From NCBI GenBank assembly GCA_029975165.1, contig JARKPR010000012.1, positions 62,001 through 126,000 on the forward strand: a stretch of 64,000 bases of DNA. The letters run 5' to 3'. The position numbers and the translations under genes were made by a program. Each line of letters begins with the position of its first letter. The first letter of the stretch is position 1. The notes below the pieces were generated by a model. The model made no database searches. It worked only from the letters and a program-made list of their open reading frames with translations, and was not told the origin of the DNA. Below, in pieces: positions 40,641-49,192 of the stretch. The stretch comes from Selenomonadales bacterium. Its GTDB lineage: Bacteria > Bacillota > Negativicutes > Sporomusales > UBA7701.

Positions 40641-41915
40641 GTGAACAGGCAACGAACCAGCTTTTTCGCCGCGCCGCTCGTGGCGCTGGCGTTAATGGCC
40701 AATGCCGTCGGCCCGGCGTTGGCGGCCGACGCCCTTACGCTGAACGAGGTCGTCAGCGCGGCCATGAACAAGAACCCGGCGGTGCTCGAAGCCCAGAAGC
40801 GCTGGGAAGAGAAGGACAACAGGATTTTGTCCGCCCGATCGCTGGCCAATCCGCAGCTCGGCGTGATGAAGGACGACATCCCGACCAAGACGCTCGGCCC
40901 CGGCCAGGCGATGATGACGGAATACGGCCTGATACAGGACATTATGAATCCGGCCAAGCTTAACCTGATGGGCAAGATGGCGGCCAGCGACGCGGCCATG
41001 GCCAAGGGCAATTATCTCGATAAGCGGCTGCAGGCGTACATAGACGCCAAGCAGGCCTACTACGACCTCCTGTACGCCACCCAGGCCCTGGCGATCGGCA
41101 AGGAGAACCAGCAGCTGATGGGGCAGCTGGCGAAGCTCGCCCAAGTGAACTTCTCGACCGGCATGGTGCCGCTGCAGGACGCCCTGCGGGCTCAGGCCGA
41201 GTACTCGAAGATGACCACCGACCTGGTTGCCATGGCCGGCATGGAGACGGTGGCGAGGGCAAAGCTCAACGTCGTCATGGGCCGGGCGGCTGACGGCGAA
41301 CTGGCGGTGAGCGAAGAGTTCAACGCCCCGCCGCCCAACTTCGACCTGGCGGCGCTGCAGGCGCAGGCCCTGAGCGGCAAGCCGGCGCTGCAGGGGATGA
41401 ATTCGCAAGTGGCGATGGCCGAGAGCGGCGTGCAGCTGGCGAAGAAGCAGGCCAGCCTGCCGGACTTCCAGTTCTCGCTCGGCTATAAGGACTACCGGGA
41501 CGACATGGCGGAAGACACCTGGAAGGTGGGCGTGATGCTGATGCTGCCGGTGTGGGGCGGCAAGAACCAGGCCGACATCCGCGCCGCCGCCGCCGGCCTC
41601 GAGGCGAGCAAGGCTTCGCTGGAAAGCATGAAAAACATGGCCGGGCTGGACGTGCAGATGGCTCTCACCGACGCCCGGACGGCCTGGAGCCAGATCGACC
41701 TGTACAAGAACACCATCGTCCCCCAGGCCGAGCAGTCGTATGAAGCGGCGGTCGTCGCCTACACGAACGGCAAGGCCGACTTCATGGCCGTGCTCGACGC
41801 CGTCACCATGCTGAGAAACGCCAAGCTCGGCTATTACAAGGCCCGGATCGATTACGAAAAAGCGGCCGCCAATCTGGAAAAAGCCGTCGGCAGGCCCTTG
41901 TTCACCAGCATCTAA
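40641..41915 (+). CDS. TolC/CusC-type outer-membrane efflux channel
   Basis: A 424-residue outer-membrane efflux protein. It has a signal peptide (cleavage likely after ALA at about residue 28), then two TolC repeats with long helical segments (TLNEVVSAAMNKNPAVLEAQ, and the second half starting near KPALQGMNSQVAMAESG). It forms the trimeric outer-membrane duct for the adaptor and RND pump that follow. This is direct evidence for an outer membrane. The start is GTG at 40641 with GGGGGAGGAAGAG upstream. The following gene is 38 bases away. Several Met residues lie in the mature part (GVMLMLPVWGG). Confidence 0.88.
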   Translation: MNRQRTSFFAAPLVALALMANAVGPALAADALTLNEVVSAAMNKNPAVLEAQKRWEEKDNRILSARSLANPQLGVMKDDIPTKTLGPGQAMMTEYGLIQDIMNPAKLNLMGKMAASDAAMAKGNYLDKRLQAYIDAKQAYYDLLYATQALAIGKENQQLMGQLAKLAQVNFSTGMVPLQDALRAQAEYSKMTTDLVAMAGMETVARAKLNVVMGRAADGELAVSEEFNAPPPNFDLAALQAQALSGKPALQGMNSQVAMAESGVQLAKKQASLPDFQFSLGYKDYRDDMAEDTWKVGVMLMLPVWGGKNQADIRAAAAGLEASKASLESMKNMAGLDVQMALTDARTAWSQIDLYKNTIVPQAEQSYEAAVVAYTNGKADFMAVLDAVTMLRNAKLGYYKARIDYEKAAANLEKAVGRPLFTSI

Positions 41916-41953
41916 CTCCAGCGGAAATTAGCGAAGAGGACGGAGAGGACAAT

Positions 41954-43231
41954 ATGCGGGATTGGGTACAAGCCAACAGATGGATGCTTATAGGCGTGAT
42001 TGTCGTCCTGGCGGCGGGCGGCGGCTGGGGCTACAGCAGATTCGCCGCCCCCAAGGCGGCGCCGGTAGCGCAGCAGGCGGCGGCGGAGAGCGGCCATGCC
42101 GGCCACGGGGCGGCGAGCGACGTGGTGAAGCTGGACGCCAAGGGCCGGCAATTGGCCGGGGTGCAGACGGCCACAGCCGCCAAGCGGCAGTTGACCAAGG
42201 ATATCAAGACGACCGGCAAGATCGCCCTCAACGAAACTAACCGCGCCTTCATCACCTCCCGGGTGGAAGGACGAATCGACGAACTGTACGTCACCGCCGA
42301 GGGGCAGTACGTCGCCCCCGGCCAGGCGGTCGCCGCCGTGTACAGCCCGACGTATATCGCGGCCCAGGAGGAGTACTTGCTGGCGCTGGACAGCGTCCGG
42401 AAGCTGCACGGCGCCGGCCGCGAGGTGGTCCAGATCAACAACCGGCTGCTGGCGGCGGCCAAGCGCAAAATCATCCTGCTCGGTGTTCCCGAAGGGGAAA
42501 TTGAGCACTTGGCCCATACCAGCCAGGCCGCGGACGTCATGATAATCCGCGCCCAGTTCGGCGGCACGGTGATGGAGAAACAGGTCCTCCCCGGCGCCTA
42601 CGTCATGCCCGGCGACAAGCTCTTCACCCTGTCCGACCTCGCCAGCGTGTGGTTGAACGCCGACATTTACGAGAACGATATCGCCGCCGTGAAGGTGGGG
42701 CAGCCGGTGCAGGTGACGGCCGCCGCCTATCCCGGCGAGAACTTCGGCGGCGCGGTAACCTTCATAAATCCCGTGCTCGACGACGCCACCCGGGCGGTCA
42801 AGGTGCGCGTCGAAATGGCCAACCCCGACGGCAAGCTCAAGCCGAACATGTTCGTCAACGCATCGTTGGGCGTAGCGTTGGGCGAGAGCCTCGCCATCCC
42901 GATTTCCAGCCTCATCGATACCGGCACGCGCAAGGTGGTATACGTGGCCCAGGCCGAGGACACGTTCGTCAGGCGCGACATCACCACCGGCCAGGAGGCC
43001 GACGGCTACGTCCAGGTGTTGTCCGGCCTGCAGCCGGGGGAAACGGTGGTAACGTCCGCCGCTTTCCTGATCGACTCGCAGACCCAGCTCGGCAGCTTCG
43101 GCAGCCACGCCGGCCACGGCGGCAAGTCCGGCGGCGCGCAAGCCCCGCCAGCCGCTCCGGCCCCGCCGCAGAGCGCCCCGGCCGCCCCTGCCGCCCCCGC
43201 CAACGATCACTCCGGCCATAGCGGCCATTAA
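41954..43231 (+). CDS. CusB/CzcB-type RND adaptor with His-rich ends
   Basis: A 425-residue periplasmic adaptor. It has an N-terminal membrane anchor (about 10-30), barrel-sandwich and beta-barrel domains (SRVEGRIDELYV, GQYVAPGQAV, RAQFGGTVMEKQV) and a membrane-proximal domain. His-rich stretches frame it: SGHAGHGA after the anchor, and SHAGHGGK then DHSGHSGH at the end, with a Pro/Ala linker. Such His clusters are known to bind metal in CusB and CzcB relatives. It links pump and channel. ATG at 41954 follows GGAGAGG. It starts 38 bases after the channel gene and ends 11 bases before the pump gene. Confidence 0.9.
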   Translation: MRDWVQANRWMLIGVIVVLAAGGGWGYSRFAAPKAAPVAQQAAAESGHAGHGAASDVVKLDAKGRQLAGVQTATAAKRQLTKDIKTTGKIALNETNRAFITSRVEGRIDELYVTAEGQYVAPGQAVAAVYSPTYIAAQEEYLLALDSVRKLHGAGREVVQINNRLLAAAKRKIILLGVPEGEIEHLAHTSQAADVMIIRAQFGGTVMEKQVLPGAYVMPGDKLFTLSDLASVWLNADIYENDIAAVKVGQPVQVTAAAYPGENFGGAVTFINPVLDDATRAVKVRVEMANPDGKLKPNMFVNASLGVALGESLAIPISSLIDTGTRKVVYVAQAEDTFVRRDITTGQEADGYVQVLSGLQPGETVVTSAAFLIDSQTQLGSFGSHAGHGGKSGGAQAPPAAPAPPQSAPAAPAAPANDHSGHSGH

Positions 43232-43242
43232 GGGGGAGGGCC

Positions 43243-46200
43243 ATGCTCAACAAACTCATCGAATTCTCCCTGAAAAACCGGGTTATCATCGTCGTCCTGG
43301 CGATGTTGACCGTCATGTGGGGCATCTTCGTCCTCCGCGACACCCCCATCGACGCCTTCCCCGACCTGAGCGAGAACCAGGTGCTGGTGTACGCCGACTG
43401 GATGGGCCGCGGCCCGCAGGAGGTGCAGGACCAGGTCACCTATCCGCTGGAGACCGCGCTGCGCGGCCTGCCCAAGGTCAAGGACGTGCGCTCGTCCTCC
43501 TCGTTCGGCTTCTCGATGGTAACGGTCATCTTCGAGGACGGCGTGGACCCGTACTTTGCCCGCCAGGTGGTCAACGAGAAGGTGCAGCAGGCCATCCCGC
43601 GGCTGCCGCGGGGCGTCCAGCCGGCCCTCGGGCCGGTGAGCACGCCGATGGGGCAGGTGTTCATGTACACCGTCGAGAGCGACCGCCACAACCTCGCCGA
43701 ATTGCGGACGATCCAGGACTTCCTCATCAAGCCGCAGCTGAGCGCCGTGCCCGGCGTGGCCGAAGTGGCCAGCATCGGCGGCTACGTCCTCCAGTACCAG
43801 GTAAACCTCGACCCCAATCTGATGAAGGCCTACCGGGTGAGCGTCGGCCAGGTGTTCGCCGCCGTGGGCGCCAACAACGCCAACATCGGCGCCAAGGTGG
43901 TGGAGCAGAACGGCCAGGAGTACGTTATCCGCGGCCTCGGCCTCATCCAGTCGGTCGACGACATCGCCAACATCGTCATCACCCAGAACAACAACGTGCC
44001 CGTGTACGTCAAGAACGTGGCCCGCGTAGCGCTGGGGCCGGACTTTAGGCGCGGCGTGCTGACCAAGGACGGCCAGGAGGCGGCCGGCGGCATCGTCATC
44101 CAGCGGATGGGCGAGAATACGCTGAATGTCATCGACCAGGTCAAGGCGAAAATCGCCGCAATCCAGCCCACCCTGCCCCAAGGGATGAGGATAGAGCCGT
44201 TCTACGACCAGACCGACCTGGTCAAGAAGGCGGTCAACACCCTCAACCGGGCGCTCGTCGAGGAGTTCATCCTCGTGTCCCTGATCGTCTTCCTCTTCCT
44301 CGGCAACTTCCGGTCGAGCATCATCGTGACCAGCGCCATCCCGATCGGCATACTGATCGCCCTCATCTGGATGAGGGGCATCCACCTGTCCGCCAACCTC
44401 ATGTCCCTCGGCGGCATCGCCATCGGCATCGGGGTGATGACCGACGCGGCCATCGTCATGGTCGAGAACATCTACCGCCACCTGGCCGCCAGCGGCGGCC
44501 GGCGGAACGTACTGGAGGTGACGCTGGAAGCGGCCAAGGAAGTCGCCGTGCCGATCTTCTTCTCGATAACGATCATCATCGTCACCTTCCTGCCGGTGTT
44601 CACCATGACCGGCACTGAAGGCAAGATGTACACCCCCATGGCCTGGACCAAGACCTTCGCCATGACCGGCTCGCTCATCCTCGCCTTCACCCTCGTGCCG
44701 GTGCTGTGCACCCTGCTGCTCCGCGGCAAGATCAAGGAGGAGGAGACGTGGGTGGTCCGCAAGCTCCACCAACTGTACGTGCCCATCCTCAAAAAAGCGA
44801 TCGCTTACCGGAAAACGACGATTATTTTCGCCATCGTCATAATGGTCGCCGGCTTCGCCCTCCTGCCGTTCATCGGCACCGAATTCATGCCGGCCCTCGA
44901 CGAAGGAACCTTCCTTGTCATGCCGACGATGCTGCCGAGCGTGTCGCTCACGGCGGCGACAGAGGCGGCCAAGAAAATGGATAAACTCATCATGGAGGTG
45001 CCGGAGGTCGCGATGTCGGTCGGCAAGGTCGGCCGGGCCGAGTCGGCCATGGACCCGGCGCCGATCAACATGATCGAGACGATCGTCACCTTGAAGCCTA
45101 AGGACCAGTGGCGGCCGGGGATGACCAAGGCGGACATCGAGCATGAGATGGCCACCAGGCTTGCCGCGCTGCCCGGCCTCAACCAGGCGTACACCCAGCC
45201 GATCGCCGGCCGCCTGGCGATGCTGACCACCGGCGTCCGCACCGAGCTTGGCCTGAAAATTTACGGCGACGACCTCGCCGTCCTCCAGCAGAAGGCGTTC
45301 GAGATCGAGAAGCTGCTGGCGACCGTACCCGGCACCGGCGACCTGCTGGCCGAGCGGATCTTCGGCGCTCCCTACCTGGAGGTGCAGGTCGACCGCGAGA
45401 AGGTGGCCCGCTACGGCCTCAATATCGGCGAAGTCCAGGACGCCATCGAGCTGGCCATCGGCGGCCGGGCGGCGACGACCACCATCGAGGGCCTCAAACG
45501 CTTCGACGTCCTCGTCCGTTACAACCGCGACAACCGCGAGACCATCGACGCCATGAAGAACATCCTTATCCCGGTGACCGCCGGCGGCGCCAAGGCTACC
45601 GGAGGCGGAGGGATGGGCGGCATGGGCGGGATGGGGGGCGACTCCGCTGCTGCCGCTGCACCCCCGAGCGGCGCATATATCCTGCTCGGCGATGTCGCCC
45701 AGTTCCGGGTGGCGGACGGCCCGTCGATGATCAGCAGCGAGAGCGGCACCTACCGCGTCATCGTCCAACTCAACACCCGCGGCCGCGACCTCGTCGGCTA
45801 CGTCGACGAAGCCAACAGGCTCATCAGGGAGAAGGTCGACCTGCCGCCGGGCTACTCGGTGCAGTGGACCGGCCAGTACGAGAACCAGCAGCGGGCCAAG
45901 AACCGCCTGGCGCTGGTCGTACCGCTGGTCATCGTCCTCACGTTCTTCCTGCTGTTCATGACCTTCAATTCCGCCCAGGACGCGCTGCTCATCCTCCTCA
46001 ACGTGCCGTTTTCGCTCATCGGCGGCATCGTCGCCATCTGGGCGTCGGGCATGTACCTGACGGTGGCGGCGGCGGTCGGCTTCATCGCCCTCTTCGGCAT
46101 CGCCGTGCAAAACGGGGTCATCATGGTGACCTACATCAACCACCTGCGCGCGCACAAGCCGCTGGAAGAGGCGATTATCGAAGGCGCGGTGACCAGGCTC

Positions 46201-46437
46201 AGGCCCGTTATGATCACCGCCCTCGTCGCCAGCCTCGGCCTCTTCCCGCTTATCTTCGCCAGCGGCACGGGCGCCGAAGTGCAGCGGCCCATGGCCACCG
46301 TTGTCGTCGGCGGCCTGGTTACCGCCACCATCCTCACCCTGGTCGTACTGCCGAGCATCTACTATGTGTGGTATGCCCGGCGGGAAAAGAACCGGCCCCA
46401 AGAGAAATCAGCCTATTTAACGGAGGAGAAACCATGA
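43243..46437 (+). CDS. CusA/CzcA-type heavy-metal RND pump
   Basis: A 1064-residue HME-type RND transporter with twelve membrane helices and two large periplasmic loops. TM4 carries the proton-relay Asp in GVMTDAAIVMVENIYRH. The periplasmic cleft has several Met residues (MPTMLPSVSL, SAMDPAPINM), as in copper/silver pumps such as CusA. An unusual Gly/Met-rich insert, GGGGMGGMGGMGG, lies at about residue 787. It exports monovalent metal through the TolC-type channel using the proton gradient. The substrate Cu(I)/Ag(I) is inferred from Met content and context; Co/Zn is the alternative. It overlaps the lipoprotein gene by 4 bases. Confidence 0.9.
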   Translation: MLNKLIEFSLKNRVIIVVLAMLTVMWGIFVLRDTPIDAFPDLSENQVLVYADWMGRGPQEVQDQVTYPLETALRGLPKVKDVRSSSSFGFSMVTVIFEDGVDPYFARQVVNEKVQQAIPRLPRGVQPALGPVSTPMGQVFMYTVESDRHNLAELRTIQDFLIKPQLSAVPGVAEVASIGGYVLQYQVNLDPNLMKAYRVSVGQVFAAVGANNANIGAKVVEQNGQEYVIRGLGLIQSVDDIANIVITQNNNVPVYVKNVARVALGPDFRRGVLTKDGQEAAGGIVIQRMGENTLNVIDQVKAKIAAIQPTLPQGMRIEPFYDQTDLVKKAVNTLNRALVEEFILVSLIVFLFLGNFRSSIIVTSAIPIGILIALIWMRGIHLSANLMSLGGIAIGIGVMTDAAIVMVENIYRHLAASGGRRNVLEVTLEAAKEVAVPIFFSITIIIVTFLPVFTMTGTEGKMYTPMAWTKTFAMTGSLILAFTLVPVLCTLLLRGKIKEEETWVVRKLHQLYVPILKKAIAYRKTTIIFAIVIMVAGFALLPFIGTEFMPALDEGTFLVMPTMLPSVSLTAATEAAKKMDKLIMEVPEVAMSVGKVGRAESAMDPAPINMIETIVTLKPKDQWRPGMTKADIEHEMATRLAALPGLNQAYTQPIAGRLAMLTTGVRTELGLKIYGDDLAVLQQKAFEIEKLLATVPGTGDLLAERIFGAPYLEVQVDREKVARYGLNIGEVQDAIELAIGGRAATTTIEGLKRFDVLVRYNRDNRETIDAMKNILIPVTAGGAKATGGGGMGGMGGMGGDSAAAAAPPSGAYILLGDVAQFRVADGPSMISSESGTYRVIVQLNTRGRDLVGYVDEANRLIREKVDLPPGYSVQWTGQYENQQRAKNRLALVVPLVIVLTFFLLFMTFNSAQDALLILLNVPFSLIGGIVAIWASGMYLTVAAAVGFIALFGIAVQNGVIMVTYINHLRAHKPLEEAIIEGAVTRLRPVMITALVASLGLFPLIFASGTGAEVQRPMATVVVGGLVTATILTLVVLPSIYYVWYARREKNRPQEKSAYLTEEKP

Positions 46438-46892
46438 AAAAAAGCACGGTGACTGTTCTCGCCCTGGCGCTCATCTTCTCCCTGGCCCTTGTAGCCGGCT
46501 GCGGCGCCGGCGACGGCGAGCCCCAGACTCAGACCCAGCAGCCGCAGAAGGCGCCGGACGGCCACGCCGGCCACGCGATGCCGAGCGGCGACCCGATGCC
46601 GCTGATGAAAGACATGGACAAGAGTCTCCGCGACATGGCGAGGCAGGTCAAGGCCGGCCAGACGATGGATGCCCAGAAATCCGCCGGCCAGATCGCCAGC
46701 CTGGCCGACAAGGTACTGCCCCATATGAACGACGCCGCCGCCAAGGCCGGCCTGCAGAAGGCCGCCGGCGACCTGCGGGATTCGGTCGGCGGCGCCAAGG
46801 TCGACCAGACGGTCGTGGAAGCCAGGCTCAAAGCCATGCAGGACGCCATGGCCCAGGCGACGAAGAACCTCCAGACCGGTTCGCACCATTAA
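46434..46892 (+). CDS. His/Met-rich lipoprotein of the efflux operon
   Basis: A 152-residue lipoprotein. The signal peptide ends in the lipobox LVAGC. A Gln/Pro-rich linker leads to DGHAGHAMPSGDPMPLM, a His- and Met-rich patch, then amphipathic helices with many Lys and Met, ending GSHH. The patch resembles the adaptor's SGHAGHGA and suggests Cu/Ag binding in the periplasm, perhaps feeding the pump. ATG overlaps the pump stop as ATGA, with GGAGGAG upstream. No known family was recognised; a CusF-like role is an inference. Confidence 0.8.
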   Translation: MKKSTVTVLALALIFSLALVAGCGAGDGEPQTQTQQPQKAPDGHAGHAMPSGDPMPLMKDMDKSLRDMARQVKAGQTMDAQKSAGQIASLADKVLPHMNDAAAKAGLQKAAGDLRDSVGGAKVDQTVVEARLKAMQDAMAQATKNLQTGSHH

Positions 46893-46916
46893 ACGGTAGG
46901 GAAGGGGAGGGGCCGG

Positions 46917-46979
46917 ATGAAAAACGGCTTATATTCCCGCTGGTGGCGATCGCCGCTTTGCATTGATCGCACCGGATAA
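46917..46979 (+). CDS. Possible 20-residue peptide at the end of the efflux operon
   Basis: A 20-codon frame (MKNGLYSRWWRSPLCIDRTG) begins with ATG after the strong ribosome binding site AGGGGAGGGG, 24 bases after the lipoprotein stop. It may be a real small peptide or the truncated start of a lost fifth gene. No similarity recognised. Confidence 0.25.
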   Translation: MKNGLYSRWWRSPLCIDRTG

Positions 46980-46985
46980 GAAAAC

Positions 46986-47015
46986 TACGGCCATCCTCCG
47001 GAGAGGGTGGCCGTA
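46986..47015 (+). terminator. Hairpin terminator of the efflux operon
   Basis: TACGGCCATCCTC and GAGGGTGGCCGTA form a 13-bp stem with one wobble and a 4-base loop, followed by ATTCATATTACTC. The tail is only moderately T-rich. The stretch from here to 47194 holds no gene I can support; it has one imperfect repeat (GTCAGTCA-N8-TGGCTGAC) near 47035. Confidence 0.6.
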
Positions 47016-47194
47016 ATTCATATTACTCTTGTGTCAGTCAACCATGCGTGGCTGACAACACTCGAGCATAATTGGCCGCGCCCATAATTTATGTAGCGGT
47101 CGGACATACCAATATATCGCTGTACACATCGCCGCACTACGATCATAAAGAATTCTTTTTTCAGCAAAATAATACGATGGGCATTCACCACTTA

Positions 47195-47223
47195 TTGACA
47201 TACGCAGAGAGAATATATAGTAT
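47195..47223 (+). promoter_or_regulatory. Promoter of the tetR gene
   Basis: TTGACA (47195-47200) and TAGTAT (47218-47223) are 17 bases apart. Just downstream, AATACCAATAATACCAACACGG followed by TACTA contains two direct AATACCA copies and TACC-N5-GGTA, a possible operator for the TetR protein. A related TTGGTACTATGG lies at about 47933, before the pump genes. Confidence 0.6.
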
Positions 47224-47273
47224 AGTAATATAATACCAATAATACCAACACGGTACTAAAAGGCGGATATAAA

Positions 47274-47846
47274 ATGCGCGACCGGATAGTCATGGCTGCT
47301 TTCGAGGAAATGAATACCCGTGGGCTACGCTTTACCATGGGCGATTTGGCTCGTGCGCTCGCTATCAGTAAAAGTACGATTTATCAGTATTTCGATTCCA
47401 AGGATGAACTCATAGAGGCGGTTACCAACGCTATATTTGCGGACATCCGCGAACAGGATGAAGAGATAGCGGCCGACCCTAATCTGAGCTTCTTACAGAA
47501 GATGGAAGCCTTGCTATCGGTGTTTCCGCGGAAATTCGGCCCGATTAACGAACGTCTTATAGATGAGACCGAGCGATTCATGCCTATGATGAAGGCTAAG
47601 GTTGAACCGTTTCGCAAAGAGAAGTGGCTCCGCATGGAAACGATGATTCGCCATGAAATTGACGAGGGAAGGCTGCGTCCGATTAATCTGGTGGTATTGG
47701 AAAGGATATACATGCTGGTGAGCAACGGCTTGGTCGATTACAAATTTCTCACCCAAAACAGGCTCTCCGCCCGCGAGGCTATAGCCACCTTCGCGGAAAT
47801 CATCACCTTCGGGCTAATGCGGACGAAAGATATGCCAGAAAGGTGA
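47274..47846 (+). CDS. TetR-family repressor of the AcrAB-type pump
   Basis: A 190-residue TetR regulator. The helix-turn-helix reads FTMGDLARALAISKSTIYQYFDSKDELIEAVT (residues about 20-50). The helical ligand domain follows. It lies upstream of an adaptor-pump pair on the same strand, 208 bases away, and probably represses both itself and the pump until a drug or other hydrophobic ligand binds. ATG at 47274 follows AAAGGCGG. It could also respond to bile-like or cell-envelope compounds; no ligand residues can be assigned. Confidence 0.85.
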   Translation: MRDRIVMAAFEEMNTRGLRFTMGDLARALAISKSTIYQYFDSKDELIEAVTNAIFADIREQDEEIAADPNLSFLQKMEALLSVFPRKFGPINERLIDETERFMPMMKAKVEPFRKEKWLRMETMIRHEIDEGRLRPINLVVLERIYMLVSNGLVDYKFLTQNRLSAREAIATFAEIITFGLMRTKDMPER

Positions 47847-48054
47847 CAATTTTTATCGACCTCCAAGGCTGTACTGATACGGACGAATGATGTCAGGGGC
47901 AGTATATTTTTGTCAGTACCCAAAAAACTGAATTGGTACTATGGTTCAAAATCTTGTTTCAGGCTCCGCTTGCCTAACGGCATTCACGTAAAGTGAAAAA
48001 ATAGCCATGCGGGGGGCGTTAAAACGGAAATTCAAAAATACAGGGGGTAATAGT

Positions 48055-49182
48055 TTGAACAGGAAATGCATCATGGGACTGGCAATACTTTTTATGCTCA
48101 CAATAACAGGATGCGGCAAACCACCTGCCAATGCGCCGCAGCAAGTCGCCGTCAAGGCGACTCCGGTCATTCAGAAGGATACTCCGGTTACATACGAATA
48201 TGTCGGCGAAATTGTGGCCAAAGATGAAGTCCAAATTCAATCGAGGGTATCAGGTAATATTGCCCGCAAGTTCATCAAGGGCGGCGACAGCATCCGGGCC
48301 GGACAGCCCTTGTTTGAAATAGATCAGCGTCAGTACGCGGAAGCGGCAGCCGATGCCCAGGCCCAGGTCGCGCAAGCTCAGGCTTCCCTCGGAAACGTCC
48401 GCCGGAACTTGGCGCGCTATAAAAAATTAGCGGCCGAAGGTGCGATACCGCTCCAGACCCTGGATAACACCGCGTCGCAAGAAGAAGAGGCTGAAGCCGT
48501 ACTCCGTGCGTACAAGGCGAAACAGGCCCAAGCCGAAATCAACCTAACAGACACGGTAATCGTATCCCCGGTCGACGGGCGAATCGGGGTGGGCGAATTG
48601 AGCGTCGGCCGCTTTGTCCAGGCCGGGAGCACCGTTTTGGCGACAGTCTCGACGGTAGACCCCATCCAGGTCCGCTTCAGCATGAGTGAGAACGAATACC
48701 TGAAGTTCGCCGGCATGGGTAGTTCTCCCGAGGACTGGGGAAAAAACCTGAAACTTGTCCTCAGCAACGGCAGCGAGTATCCGCTTGCCGGGCAGTTGGA
48801 AGAGATCGACCGCGGCATGGCTAACCAAACCGGTACGTTGACGATGAAGGCGGCCTTCGGCAACCCGAAACGCCTGCTAGTTCCCGGAATGTTCGCCCGT
48901 GTCGTGGCTATCGGCGAAACGAGAAAAGAAGCGATCCTGATCCCCCAGCGCGCGGTGCAGGAATTGCTCGGCAAGACCTTCGTGACTGTGGTAAGCGCGG
49001 ATAACAAGGCGGAAACACGACATGTGGTGGTGGGGCCGAAAGTCAGCAATCTGCAAATCGTGGAGAAGGGCCTGTCCGCACAGGACGTAGTTATCGTCGA
49101 AGGATTTGCCAAAACGCAGCCGGGCACGCCGCTTAAAGTTACCATGATCGGGCCGGACGAACTCAACCCGGAAACGAAGTAA
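48055..49182 (+). CDS. AcrA/MexA-type RND adaptor lipoprotein
   Basis: A 375-residue membrane-fusion protein. It has a lipoprotein signal with lipobox TITGC, then lipoyl-like halves (SRVSGNIARKFIKGGDSIRAGQPLFEID and TVIVSPVDGRIG) around a helical hairpin rich in Ala and Gln, and a beta-barrel domain. It bridges the inner-membrane pump to an outer-membrane channel. TTG at 48055 is chosen because AGGGGG lies seven bases upstream and a clean signal peptide follows; GTG or ATG starts at 48007 or 48073 are possible. The pump gene starts 10 bases later. Confidence 0.88.
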   Translation: MNRKCIMGLAILFMLTITGCGKPPANAPQQVAVKATPVIQKDTPVTYEYVGEIVAKDEVQIQSRVSGNIARKFIKGGDSIRAGQPLFEIDQRQYAEAAADAQAQVAQAQASLGNVRRNLARYKKLAAEGAIPLQTLDNTASQEEEAEAVLRAYKAKQAQAEINLTDTVIVSPVDGRIGVGELSVGRFVQAGSTVLATVSTVDPIQVRFSMSENEYLKFAGMGSSPEDWGKNLKLVLSNGSEYPLAGQLEEIDRGMANQTGTLTMKAAFGNPKRLLVPGMFARVVAIGETRKEAILIPQRAVQELLGKTFVTVVSADNKAETRHVVVGPKVSNLQIVEKGLSAQDVVIVEGFAKTQPGTPLKVTMIGPDELNPETK

Positions 49183-49192
49183 GGGGGACATC

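Noticed and set aside
43228-46401. A 1057-codon open frame on the minus strand opposite the CusA-type pump
   Set aside because: It is the mirror of a GC-rich gene with clear RND motifs. Its translation is rich in His, Asp, Gly and Val with no domain, and it has no ribosome binding site. Similar antisense frames opposite the vor genes (23450-26266), mtnP-mtnA (13495-15342), mtaD-nfnA (17499-19673) and nfnB (20330-22741) were dropped for the same reason.
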